Below, piece by piece: positions 22,266-32,732 of a stretch of 64,000 nucleotides of DNA. Numbering within the stretch: position 1 is the stretch's first letter; each line of letters begins with the position of its first letter. The position numbers were made by a program, and so were the translations under genes. Source of the stretch: Moniliophthora roreri (Eukaryota > Basidiomycota > Agaricomycetes > Agaricales > Marasmiaceae); the NCBI GenBank assembly GCA_001466705.2, contig LATX02000001.1, positions 124,001-188,000 on the forward strand, written 5' to 3'. Under the pieces are notes generated by a model, which was not told the origin of the DNA, did not search any database, and worked only from the letters and a program-made list of their open reading frames with translations.

Positions 22266-22789
22266 TGTTACGTTACTTGCGCAGCAACGACAACAACTCA
22301 ACAACCACTATGACATAGCGACGCTAAGTTGACAAAAGGAGCAAGTTCGAGGAAGAGTTCTCTAGCTTGTGCTAAAGTTCTCAGAGTTCGGTCATGTTTG
22401 AGAAAGATGTCCAAAGGTTTAACTAGGTCAAGCTGAGGTAGCTTAGACCTTCAGACTATCTACTTATACAACGATTGTAGCTACTAGTTTGTATACAAAC
22501 TGCTAGATCAACATCGTTTGTTTAGCAAATAGAATGTACCTTTGACGACATGATAAATAAGAGAGTGACATCAGAAGTGATGTCGAGGAAATGAAAATAG
22601 ATATGATGATACAATAACCGATGTCAGTGATGACGTTGGTTCATAAATAGAAGGGGAAAGAAACGAATAGAATAATGATATCATACTGATGTCACGAATG
22701 ACATAGTGATTAGCGCTCGAAGGCGCTAAAGTGTCAAAGCAAGAAATAATGACGAGAAAAAGATAGTCTGTTCATGTCCGACTGTAACA
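22266..22789 (-). repeat. LTR of Gypsy-1 (upstream, 5' LTR)
   Basis: 524 bp, same ends as its partner. It lacks about 100 bp present in the other LTR between CATAGTGAT and GCTCGAAGG. Since this is the upstream LTR of a minus-strand element it would drive transcription, so the loss may bear on promoter activity. Confidence 0.92.
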
Positions 22790-22892
22790 CTATACTTACT
22801 GTATAGAGATTATACTATCTTCATGAAGGCCATACTGCCTGTATTGACCATGCATGGAGGCTATACTCACTATATAGAGGTTGTACTTACTG
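22790..22892. repeat. Minisatellite, middle tract
   Basis: Continues the 20-bp-period array (CTATACTTACTGTATAGAG...) from the CTATA target duplication of Gypsy-1 to the ACTTACTG target duplication of the hAT element. Confidence 0.88.
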
Positions 22893-23770
22893 TAGGGGTG
22901 TCAACAGCTCAGCTTGAGCTGGACTGGAGCTGAGCTGGTATGAGCTGCTCCGCTTAATAGCTCTAGCTGAGCTGTTTAGACAAGTTGCTCCAAGTTGCTT
23001 CAGGTGGCTAAGCCACCAGCTTAGCTGGTTATTTTTTAGAGGGCCAAAAGTTTGATTTTGTACTGTCTCAACCTTGGAAAAAATATGAAAGAGAACAAAA
23101 ATCTAGAGTGGAATGGACCAGTAAGGGCTGGGGGTACTATATAGTTACACAGCCACCCATTCAGTGGCTTCAGTAACTGCCATACTGCACACAACAACCA
23201 CAACAATGACCTTGACAGCATAAAAAGTCTATTTCTGGTGACCAACACTCTTTCCTGACATTGTACATTCCTTTGCCATCATTTATCAGTAACATGCTTA
23301 TAATTCTATGCTTTAGTTGTTCTCTGATCCAGTTTTCAAGATGTTGACAGCTATTTGGATTGGGCAAAGGGTCAAAGGTATGCCATATAACTTCTTTTCC
23401 TTATTATTAGTTCTTATTTTCATTTCATCTAGACCAGTGAGCTCAAGAACATTATCTGATTGAGCTGTTTGCAATTCTCCCACTCTGAACCCTGATCTCT
23501 TGTGTCCCACAGCCCTCTAGTCAACTAAGATCAACTATCATTGTAAACTATATACAAAGAGAATGAACCCTTTGCATTCCTTAGCCACTTAGAATATCCA
23601 TACGATCCCATTTCCTTACATTGCCAAAAACCTGCTTGAGCTATTGGCTTAGCTGCTTGGAGCAGCTCAAGCCATTGAGCCATTTGGGCAAATGGCTCAC
23701 TGAGCTGATAGCACCAGAGCTGAGCCAGAGCCAAGCTGGAGTGAGCTGAGCTGAGCTGTTGGCACCTCTA
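22893..23770. mobile_element. Non-autonomous hAT-type element inserted in the minisatellite
   Basis: Seen: 878 bp with terminal inverted repeats (TAGGGGTGTCAACAGCTCAG at the left; the reverse complement of the right end is TAGAGGTGCCAACAGCTCAG, two mismatches), followed on both sides by subterminal AGCTC/GAGCT-rich sequence. The flanks are a perfect 8-bp duplication ACTTACTG (22885-22892 and 23771-23778). Known: 8-bp duplications and TAGGGGTG-type ends are typical of the hAT superfamily. No transposase is present; short open frames inside on the minus strand show no family features. Confidence 0.93.
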
Positions 23771-24170
23771 ACTTACTGCATGGAGACTATACTTACTACA
23801 CAGAGACTATACTGTCTGCATGGAGACTATACTGCCTGCAAGGAGACTGTACTGCCTGCAGAGAGACTGTACTGCCTACAGAGAGACTATACTGCTTGCA
23901 TAGAGACTGTCCTGCCTGCAGAGAGACTATACTGCCTGCATAGAGACTATAATGCCTGCATGGAGACTATATTGCCTGCGTAGACTATGCATGGACTATA
24001 CTTACTGCATGAAGGTCATACTCACTGCACAGGGACCATATAGAGACTATACTCACTGCATGAAGGTCATATGTACTGCACAGAGACTATACTGCCTATA
24101 GAGGCTATGCATAAGGCTATACTTGCTGCATAAAGACTAATCTACATTGAATCTACATTACCTGCATGGA
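23771..24170. repeat. Minisatellite, right tract
   Basis: Resumes after the hAT element with units such as TACTGCCTGCATGGAGACTA and TACTGCCTACAGAGAGACTA. Here the units are more homogeneous than in the left tract. Degenerates after 24,000 into longer, less regular units (CTATACTTACTGCATGAAGG) and ends at about 24,170. Confidence 0.88.
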
Positions 24171-25532
24171 GACCAATGATTAGTACATGCTGGGGTAATA
24201 TACTAATTATTAGCATATTATATAGCATCTTATCAATAAGATAATGTTTAGCATAATGTCAGCATAATACATGTGTATTATGCTAGTAAAATCATGAGAA
24301 ATTTATTAACATAAATTCAAAAGTAATTTACTATAATTCACATGCATTATTGTAGGATTTGTTAAAGAAAATCTAACATAAAAATTAACATAATTCACAT
24401 GTCTTACACTTTATTGCACCCAGTGTGTTTGGAATTCTGGAGCAGTCTTTATATGAAAGTTTGGAGTGTGCACAGACTAGTTTAAGGTAGGTCAGAGGCT
24501 AGAGTTTTCAATGTGTGGTTGTGGGGGATGTCCTTTGTGTTTTTGAGGTGTCAGAGGTGTTGAATAGTGTTAAAGAGATGGCGAGTGAGGTAATAGAGCT
24601 TGATGATGTATTACATGTTATCAACTCTGAGGAGTCCAGCATCCAGATCCAATGCTCTGACAATCATCACACATATTGCTCTCCTCTGCTATGTTTGACG
24701 ACATCAACAGCACATACAGTCCAGAATCAAATCAACCATCTCATTACAGGTTGGGAGTTGACTTGTAGAAGGGTCAGTGCTTGCAAGTAGGAGGGAAAGA
24801 GTTCTTGCAGAATATATTTACTGTTCAGTAGGTATATCACTGCTTGTAATATATGCTTCTGACATTCAAAAAAAACTGTCATAAGGCCTTGTAACAAGAC
24901 TTGGGCATTATTGATGGTTCTGTAGGATTATAACCTACCATTACAGTTATAAGGGGTTATAACCTATGTTAAGATTACCATTACACCCAGCGTTATGACT
25001 CTTTGTAACTGTTGTGAAGAGTTATAACTAGAGTTATATCTATGGTTATAACCCCCATTCATAGTCATGGGGGGTTATAACACACATTGTATTCTCGGGG
25101 TACAGTAACAGGGTATTATATACCTGGTTACAGCACTAACAGACTTGTAGGCAATGCGTATCAGGTGTTGTTTCCCCTGCTAACCCACTATACCACTCTC
25201 CAGTTTTTGCTGATGAACAATCATCTTCAGAGGCCAATTATAGCCATTTGCATTGTCCATGAAAACAAAAGAATACAACCTATTGCTGAACGAATCAAAG
25301 ACCACAATGCTGGTCTAGTGCCTAACCTCTCTTCTCTTCTACCATCATTCCTTCCCCACTTCATCTCCAATTCTTCAAGTTGAAGCAACTAAATCATACT
25401 TCAATGCCAACCAATCATCCCAAGTCGCCATAGAGTCGGTGAATGTTGGGTTTGAATGTTGAATGAGAGAAGGAGAGCCAACAGTGACCACATCTGGATA
25501 CCTCTGAGTCATTTCCACAAACCAAAGATGAA
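24171..25532. repeat. AT-rich repeat, first copy of a 1,292-bp identical block (24241-25532)
   Basis: From 24241 to 25532 the sequence is the same as 26780-28071 (offset 2,539). It includes the right inverted repeat of the minisatellite element and then AT-rich non-coding sequence, with TTATAACC/GGTTATAA-type short inverted repeats at 24,930-25,080. Open frames at about 24,515-24,790 and 25,087-25,383 occur in both copies only because the DNA is identical. No gene is recognised. Confidence 0.85.
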
Positions 25533-26201
25533 GTTGCAAGTGTCAGGAAGCTCAAAGGGGTTTATTGTTGGAGAGTTGGGTTTTGAGATTGGTGGTAAAT
25601 AGTAGTGATCATGAATGTTGAAGTGATGCAATGCCAAGTGAGTACAATGACACTTCAGTGTTGAAACACATATTCAGCTCAAGATCAAAGCATGCACCCC
25701 AACACTCTCTTCAATTGCCCAAGCATAAACACATTTGGAAGAATTCAGCAACATATTAAATTGGGAGGTTGGTGCGGTCCTCTTGCACTTTTGGAACCCA
25801 AATAGTTGTCCATTGACCAGCCCTACCAGTCTTACCCAAATTGTGCCAAATCCTGCAACATAAAGGTCAGAATATTAACTGGAAGTAAGACAAAACACTC
25901 ACACTGCATTCTTCTGTACTGTGCCCACTTGGCTTGAAACAGGGCCTGGAAGGCCTACTGTTGCCTTATTTCTTGACCTCCTCCTCAGAGCAATAGGCTG
26001 TGGGACCAATGCATTCCTGTTGGAAGCAGGTTTATTGGTGGATGATTCATCTGGGAAAGTGTCAGTAATGCTCCATAAGCAGCTCCCGTCTGCATGCATG
26101 TCACTGGGAGAGTAAAAGCAATAGCATCAGCTTAGCAAAGGCAGGACAACCAAAAATGAACAGATGATTGCTGTCATCATAACCCAGACCAACAGACTGA
26201 T
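25533..26201. other. Unassigned AT-rich sequence up to a contig join
   Basis: Single-copy within the window and ending at the N at 26202. Short overlapping open frames on both strands at 25,899-26,115 share no recognisable family. No repeat boundary is evident. Confidence 0.4.
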
Positions 26202-26202
26202 N

Positions 26203-26779
26203 GTCATACCCACTGCACAGAAACTATACATAGAGATTATACTTACTGCATAGAGGCTATACTCACTGCACAGAGACTATGCTGCCTATAGAGGCTATGC
26301 ATAAGGACTATACTTACTGCATAAAGACTAAGCTATGTTGAACCTACATTACCTGCATGGAGATCAATAATTAGTATATGCTGGGGTAATATACTAATTA
26401 TTAGCATATTATATAATGTCTTATCAATCAATATAAACCTTAGACAATTTTATGATAATGTATATGTATTACTCTAATGATTCTTAGTACTTACTTTTAA
26501 TTACATCTAAAGGTAGGCCTGCTTTCCATCTTCTCAATTTATTACTATAAGGCATATATAATTCTTAAGAATTATGCTAAATATATCAGAGGTAAAATGA
26601 TATAAAATGTTTAATAATTACATGAACTCTATTTAACATAAGGTATGTATCTTACTTTATGTGAAATGGTATACTTATGCTAATTCTTCTTTATAGCATA
26701 AAATAAGCATAAATCAGATAAGTACTACATGAGTTTTATGCTTTATCATAGATGCTGTACAACATAGCATAAATTCAAG
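26203..26779. repeat. Partial second copy of the minisatellite-bearing element
   Basis: Begins right after the N with minisatellite units (26203-26345), then ATTACCTGCATGGAGAT..TGGGGTAATATACTAATTATTA, matching 24,150-24,235. It then has about 350 bp (about 26,428-26,779) that the first copy lacks before the identical block starts. Hence this copy is longer in the tail, or the first copy has a deletion here. Confidence 0.8.
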
Positions 26780-28071
26780 ATAATGTTTAGCATAATGTCA
26801 GCATAATACATGTGTATTATGCTAGTAAAATCATGAGAAATTTATTAACATAAATTCAAAAGTAATTTACTATAATTCACATGCATTATTGTAGGATTTG
26901 TTAAAGAAAATCTAACATAAAAATTAACATAATTCACATGTCTTACACTTTATTGCACCCAGTGTGTTTGGAATTCTGGAGCAGTCTTTATATGAAAGTT
27001 TGGAGTGTGCACAGACTAGTTTAAGGTAGGTCAGAGGCTAGAGTTTTCAATGTGTGGTTGTGGGGGATGTCCTTTGTGTTTTTGAGGTGTCAGAGGTGTT
27101 GAATAGTGTTAAAGAGATGGCGAGTGAGGTAATAGAGCTTGATGATGTATTACATGTTATCAACTCTGAGGAGTCCAGCATCCAGATCCAATGCTCTGAC
27201 AATCATCACACATATTGCTCTCCTCTGCTATGTTTGACGACATCAACAGCACATACAGTCCAGAATCAAATCAACCATCTCATTACAGGTTGGGAGTTGA
27301 CTTGTAGAAGGGTCAGTGCTTGCAAGTAGGAGGGAAAGAGTTCTTGCAGAATATATTTACTGTTCAGTAGGTATATCACTGCTTGTAATATATGCTTCTG
27401 ACATTCAAAAAAAACTGTCATAAGGCCTTGTAACAAGACTTGGGCATTATTGATGGTTCTGTAGGATTATAACCTACCATTACAGTTATAAGGGGTTATA
27501 ACCTATGTTAAGATTACCATTACACCCAGCGTTATGACTCTTTGTAACTGTTGTGAAGAGTTATAACTAGAGTTATATCTATGGTTATAACCCCCATTCA
27601 TAGTCATGGGGGGTTATAACACACATTGTATTCTCGGGGTACAGTAACAGGGTATTATATACCTGGTTACAGCACTAACAGACTTGTAGGCAATGCGTAT
27701 CAGGTGTTGTTTCCCCTGCTAACCCACTATACCACTCTCCAGTTTTTGCTGATGAACAATCATCTTCAGAGGCCAATTATAGCCATTTGCATTGTCCATG
27801 AAAACAAAAGAATACAACCTATTGCTGAACGAATCAAAGACCACAATGCTGGTCTAGTGCCTAACCTCTCTTCTCTTCTACCATCATTCCTTCCCCACTT
27901 CATCTCCAATTCTTCAAGTTGAAGCAACTAAATCATACTTCAATGCCAACCAATCATCCCAAGTCGCCATAGAGTCGGTGAATGTTGGGTTTGAATGTTG
28001 AATGAGAGAAGGAGAGCCAACAGTGACCACATCTGGATACCTCTGAGTCATTTCCACAAACCAAAGATGAA
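26780..28071. repeat. Second copy of the 1,292-bp identical block, ending at a contig join
   Basis: Same sequence as 24241-25532; it ends at the base before the N at 28072, inside ACCAAAGATGAA. An identical copy stopping exactly at a gap character suggests overlapping contig ends or two haplotypes scaffolded in series, not a biological duplication. Confidence 0.85.
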
Positions 28072-28072
28072 N

Positions 28073-29397
28073 GTCTCCTCCTATCTCATACAGATAGAAA
28101 CCTGCCAGACCTTTTCAAGACAAGTCTGTACAGACTTTCAGTAACTGTGAAGCAGGTGCAGGTCACCATAGAGTTCTTCTCAGGCTCATGCTACTCAGAA
28201 CATGACCTGGAGCTGAAGGCTCTTGACTTGAGACAAGTTCCACTGGTAGATTCTATCTTTGTTATCCATATGCTCAAGCCAGCCTCTCACAGATCACATC
28301 ATGGACAATATCAAGTAATGAAAAATGCCTCAAGTCATTTGGTATTAACAAGTGCAAACACTGGTGTGGTAAGAAGCTGGCATGGGTCAAAATTGGATTG
28401 GCATATCAAGCCATAGCAAGGCAGGTAGAGCCAGTGTGGCATAGGCATATCAAGGCATGTAGAGGCAGGTAGAGGCAGGTAGATTCCCAGTGCACAGTCT
28501 AGCCACATTGTGCTGTATTAAGTTGAGTCATGTCATCTATAGAAAATTATAACTGTTATATTGTTATATCTAGCAAAAATAAGCAAAAATGAGCCAGGTC
28601 AATAATAAAGCAGGAGCAGGCTGTGCCACTCACTAGCCTCAAACATTATTAGACTTATTTGACTTGGTACTTGAAGCTTAGATGCCATATCAGTGCTCTC
28701 TAAGTGTTGAGTTATGTGGAAATCACATGTACTCTGGGCTCTTTTTCTAGTATTTGACATGAAAAGTGCACAATTTCATATCTAGGCCAAAATTAGGCAC
28801 ATCAGCAGCTTGTTCTGTGATTTTATGAATCATTTTAATAATGAAAGGAATTTCACCTCTGGGTGTAAGGAGCTCAGTTGGTGCACCTATGCATACCTGT
28901 TTTTACATGTTAGATCAGCTTTCACATTTCATAGAGGTAAATACACACAGTGTTTGGGATGAGTCCCTCTGCTTCAGCAGAATGTAACATCTCTCCATGT
29001 GAGGTGTAGAATAGTGGGTTGCACATTGTGAATGCAAACCTTTGGAAATTCAAAAAGGTAAACAAGTGTGTTAATATAAGCTTATCAGCTTCTGCTCAAA
29101 TTTTGATGATTGTGATTTTTTTAGTGAGATTGTTACTCTCAACATTCTGTTTCACAGATGTATAGTTAATCTCTTTATTTCATGGTTAGATTGTATAAGC
29201 ATAAGGTAAAGAGAGAAGAAATGCACCAGTCCCAATAAATCTCTATTATTCTGAGTCTTTCAATTGACATCCTAGAAGAGGGTATATCACTGATGCACCC
29301 GTTGCATGGGTGATGGGTGATGGGAGTGTTTGCTTAGAGGGTGGAATGCAAATAAAGGATTGTCAGGCACTAGTTAGGTGCTGGCTTACCAGGTTGG
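28073..29397. other. AT-rich sequence with a short direct repeat; no gene
   Basis: No family-like ORF; the longest frame (28,147-28,416) is featureless. At about 28,395-28,485 a small tandem array of GGCATATCAAGCCA / GGCAGGTAGA-like units occurs. The remainder is unassigned repeat-island sequence. Confidence 0.4.
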
Positions 29398-29930
29398 TGA
29401 TATGCATAACTTTTACCTTTTATTTCACATGCAAATAGAGAATATTTTGCACTTTTATAGTTGAAAATAACATAGATAAAGGAATTGAGGACTAGTGTGA
29501 GCCCTAAGCAGCTAGTCAAAGTGAGTAGTAGAGAAGGATATAAAATATTAGCAGAGTAATAGTTGATGGTAGGCCATACAAGGGTACCTGACCACTGCTA
29601 GTATGAAAATAAATAGCAAATCTGAACACAAAGGAGCATTCTGAAACCTGTAGGGAATAACACCACATAATACTTCTCTATTGAAAGCATACCAAAGGGA
29701 ATATTTTCACTTTTAACAATATTTCTAATCTATACCCAACTTGAAGGAAGAATAAAAAAGCCTTCAATAATACACATATGAGAATATTATCAAGAAATGG
29801 ATATGAAACAGAGGATGACAAATTATCAGTGAGAGATACTCAAGATACTGAATGTCATATTGAAGAATGAAATAGATGATTAGCTACTGGAAGAGTGCCT
29901 GTATCATGGAAGAACGGAAGACAAAGCTGT
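29398..29930. repeat. Interspersed repeat R3
   Basis: From TGATATGCATAACTTTTACC to GACAAAGCTGT this matches 60974-61501 and 62875-63402 at about 93-95% by eye. In those two copies a CACTA element follows directly after GCTGT, whereas here the sequence runs on (ATGATGAG...), so this is the empty site of that insertion. Confidence 0.8.
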
Positions 29931-30996
29931 ATGATGAGAAGGCAGCATGGCTGAGCCTACACGTATGCTTTAGACACGAAAAAGGAAGCATATTGTGTGT
30001 CCATAGAGCAGATGATAGATGGAGAAGGAAGGAACCATGCAGAGCAGCATGGAAGTATAATATTTTCAAACAGAGTCAGAAGGAGAGCTGTTTGATAGAG
30101 AAAATTGCAAACAGTTAGTGTCAGAAGACGGCACAATTGTCAAAGAAAAAGAATAAAAGAGATTATAGCTATGAAGCCTGACTACAATCAGACTCTGTGA
30201 CAGAGAAATTACCAAACACAGCTCAGTTTATATAATATTTATCACCCAACTCAGTTTTATTTGTATTTGTGACAGATATATTAGATTATTTATGTTGTAG
30301 GGTATATAAGGAGACATGTTTTGTAAGTGGAAAGCAGGAGAGATACTGCCCACCAATTACCAGAGTGTATGATGTTGTTGTTCAGGTAGAAGAGCTACTG
30401 GCAATCAGTATTTTTCAACCACTTTGGGCCCTAGCTTATTTAGTTGTGCAAGAGGCACAGGCTAGTTGAGACCTGAGATTGTAACCCAAACCAGAGATAT
30501 AAATAAAAGCTAGAAAGAGCTTAGTTTTTAATGCAAGAGGTGTGTTTTCCAATAAGAGAAACATTGTATCAGTCTACTAAGAGGGTAGCTGATGTGCATC
30601 AGTATAGTCTGGTGTTTCAACGTGAATCAGAGAGAGTTTCAGGCTAGCAGTGTCTAGAAGATTTGTCCTCTTGAGAATCGTTGCAGATCGAAGTGATTAA
30701 TAAAACCACAAAACCAATAAATATTATACAAACAAACACCTATTTTCGATCTGAGAAGTTGTTTTGAAGGCAATCATCTCTGAACTACCAAGCGAGTCAT
30801 TGAGAATTATTCTTGACATTGCGGTAACAGTGAACCATGCTGAACCAACTCGCAAACAAAACTGAGAATCAAGAACTTATATATATACCTTTTTCAAGGG
30901 TATTTTGGCACCACAGGCCTCGTGTTTTCATAGTAGAGGCATAGGTTTTTGAGCATCTTCATCAGACCACCAGCAACACCAGGAGATAATGGATAA
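29931..30996. repeat. LTR-like repeat R4, copy 1
   Basis: Related to 30998-31990 at about 95% and to 32496-32732 plus 34485-34874. It contains GGTATATAAGG (about 30,301), AATAAA-type signals (ATAAATAAAAGC, CCAATAAATATT) and GCGGTAACAGTGAACC towards its end. These features suggest an LTR of an unidentified retroelement, but TG..CA ends and a primer-binding site could not be established. The 66-codon open frame at 30,269-30,469 recurs in the next copy. It holds the uninterrupted GAGCTACTGGCAATC site (about 30,392). Confidence 0.5.
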
Positions 30997-30997
30997 N

Positions 30998-31995
30998 CAT
31001 AGCTGAGCTTACACATACACTTTAGAGGGAAAATGGAAGCATATTATGTGTCCACAGAGCAGATGACAATAGACGGAGAAGGAAGAAACTATGCAGAGTG
31101 GCATGGAAGTATAATATTTTCAAACAGAGTTGGAAGGAGAGCTGTTTGATAGAAGAAATTGCAAATGATTAGTGTCAGGAGACTGCACAATCATCATAGA
31201 AAAAGAATAAAAGAGATTATGGCTATGAAGCCTGACTACAATTGGACACTGTGACAGAGAAATTACCAAACACAGCTCAGTTTATATAATATTTATCACC
31301 TGACTCAGTTTTATTTGTATTTGTGACAGATATATTAGATTATTTATGTTGTAGGGTATATAAGGGGACATGTTTTGTAGGTGGAAAGCAGGAGAGATAC
31401 TGCCCACCGATTACCAGAGTGTATAACGTTGTTGTTCAGGTAGAAGAGCTACCAGCAATCAGTATTTTTCAACCACTTTGGGCCCTAGCTTATTTAGTTG
31501 TGCAAGAGGCACAGGCTAGTTGAGACCTGAGATTGTAACCCAAACCAGAGATATAAATAAAAGCTAGGAAGAGCTTAGTTTTTAATGCAAGAAGCATGTT
31601 TTCCGATAAGAGAAACATTGTATCAGTCTACTAAGAGGGTAGCTGACATGCATCAGTATAGTCTGGTGTTTCAATGTGAATCAGAGAGGGTTTCAGGCTA
31701 GCAGTGTCTAGAAGATTTGCCCTCTTGAGAATTGTTGCAGAACATAGCTAAGAGGGCTATATTTAGGTACAAGAGGTACTTTTGTTCTCACTTAGAAGAA
31801 GTTTATTCTTTGGGCAGTTTCTGGTTGAAATCTATACTAGTATTTGCTTTCAAAGTGATTAATAAAACCACAAAACCAATAAATATTATACAAACGAACA
31901 CCTATTTTTGATCTGAGAAGTTGTTTTGAAGGCAATCATCTCTGAACTACTGAGCAAGACATTGAGAATTATTCTTGACATTGCGGTAACAGTGA
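30998..31995. repeat. LTR-like repeat R4, copy 2
   Basis: Starts after the N at 30997. About 95% like copy 1, with an added segment (about 31,742-31,853, AGCTAAGAGGGCTATATTTA...) that copy 1 lacks but that recurs at 34,775-34,874. Contains GAGCTACCAGCAATC at the site where the 1,752-bp element sits in the third copy. Confidence 0.55.
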
Positions 31996-32495
31996 ACCAT
32001 GCCAAACCAACTTGCAAACAAAACTGAGAATCAAGAACTTATATATACTTTTTTCAGGAGTATTTTGGGACCACAGGCCTTATGTTTTCATAGTAGAGGC
32101 ATAGATTTTTGAGCATCTTCACTGCTGGCCTGTGAACATTCTCAGCAGTGCTGCTTTAACCTCCTTCTCTGCCGCTACTACCTGTACTGGTACCATTGCT
32201 TCTATGGTTGTTTCTTCAGGCTCCAGCTCACTTTTAGGCCTGCTTTTCAACAGCTTCTTTTCTTCAGCCATTTCTTCAATTTGTGGGTGTTTCTTGGGCC
32301 TGGGGCTGTTCTTCAGTGCTGTAAGAAGTTTTTCAGATGCGACTTGTTCCTCCACTGGCAATAAGGAGGTAGTAGATGTATCTGAGTCTTTCTTCTTCAA
32401 GATGGGTGGAAATGTATCGTCTTCAGATTTGTTCTCTTCTGAACCAAGTGTGATGGATGGTGGGGTCGAGATTCTCCTTGTTTCTAACCGTTCAG
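31996..32495 (-). other. Coding-like fragment between R4 copies
   Basis: On the minus strand about 125 codons stay open (ATG at 32,400, open frame continuing upstream to about 32,495; stop at 32,119). The peptide is strongly Lys/Glu/Ser-rich (NSPRPKKHPQIEEMAEEKKL, then KSELEPEETTIEAMVPVQVV). Base composition is less AT-rich than its surroundings. It is bounded on the right by the start of an R4 copy (TATGGCTATGAAGCCTGAC). No family recognised; it could be the tail of a transposon ORF or a captured gene fragment. Confidence 0.35.
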
Positions 32496-32732
32496 TTTAT
32501 GGCTATGAAGCCTGACTACAATTGGACACTGTGACAGAGAAATTACCAAACACAGCTCAGTTTATATAATATTTAGCACCCAACTCAGTTTTATTTGTAT
32601 GTGTGACAGATATATTAGATTGTTTATGTTGTAGAGTATATAAAGAGATGTGTTTTGTAGATGGAAGGCAGGAGAGATACTGCCCACCGATTACCAGAGT
32701 GTATGATGTTGTTCAGGTAGAAGAGCTACTAG
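32496..32732. repeat. LTR-like repeat R4, copy 3, left part
   Basis: Begins TATGGCTATGAAGCC and runs to GAGCTACTAG, where the 1,752-bp TIR element interrupts it. It resumes at 34485 with CTGGCAATCAGT. Confidence 0.6.

Larger units (their letters stand above)
15252..22789 (-). mobile_element. Chromodomain Ty3/Gypsy LTR retrotransposon (Gypsy-1)
   Basis: Seen: two direct LTRs (15252-15874 and 22266-22789), both TGTTACG...TGTAACA, flanked by a perfect 5-bp target duplication CTATA (15247-15251 and 22790-22794). Between them, on the minus strand, come gag, pol (protease, RT, RNase H, integrase) with a C-terminal chromodomain, then two further ORFs. GC content is visibly above the AT-rich surroundings. 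A purine-rich stretch adjoins the downstream LTR (about 15,875-15,892, read on minus). Known: chromodomains of such chromoviruses steer integration to heterochromatin. A single frame break in integrase (near 18,246) is the only obvious lesion. Confidence 0.95.
14850..24424. mobile_element. Minisatellite-bearing element with 36-bp terminal inverted repeats
   Basis: Seen: ACTGGGTGCAATAAAGTG at the left end (about 14,850) continues as TAAGATATGTGAATTAT; its reverse complement, with one mismatch, is at about 24,388-24,424 (ATAATTCACATGTCTTACAC then TTTATTGCACCCAGT). Between them, apart from two later insertions (Gypsy, hAT), lies the 20-bp-period minisatellite and an AT-rich tail. Without the insertions the unit is about 1.2 kb. 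A second, partial copy of the right half is at 26203-26963. Inferred: a non-autonomous DNA transposon that carries subterminal tandem repeats. No target duplication could be shown, because the left flank is CACTA debris and the right flank is different sequence. It could instead be an ordinary inverted repeat around a satellite. Confidence 0.5.

Noticed and set aside
23759..23983. Open frame across the right minisatellite tract (repeating YCL-rich peptide)
   Set aside because: It exists only because three 20-bp units equal 60 bases and happen to lack stops; no coding evidence.
24515..24790. Repeated 91-codon frame (also at 27,054)
   Set aside because: Present twice only because the DNA block is identical; no family features and no codon bias.
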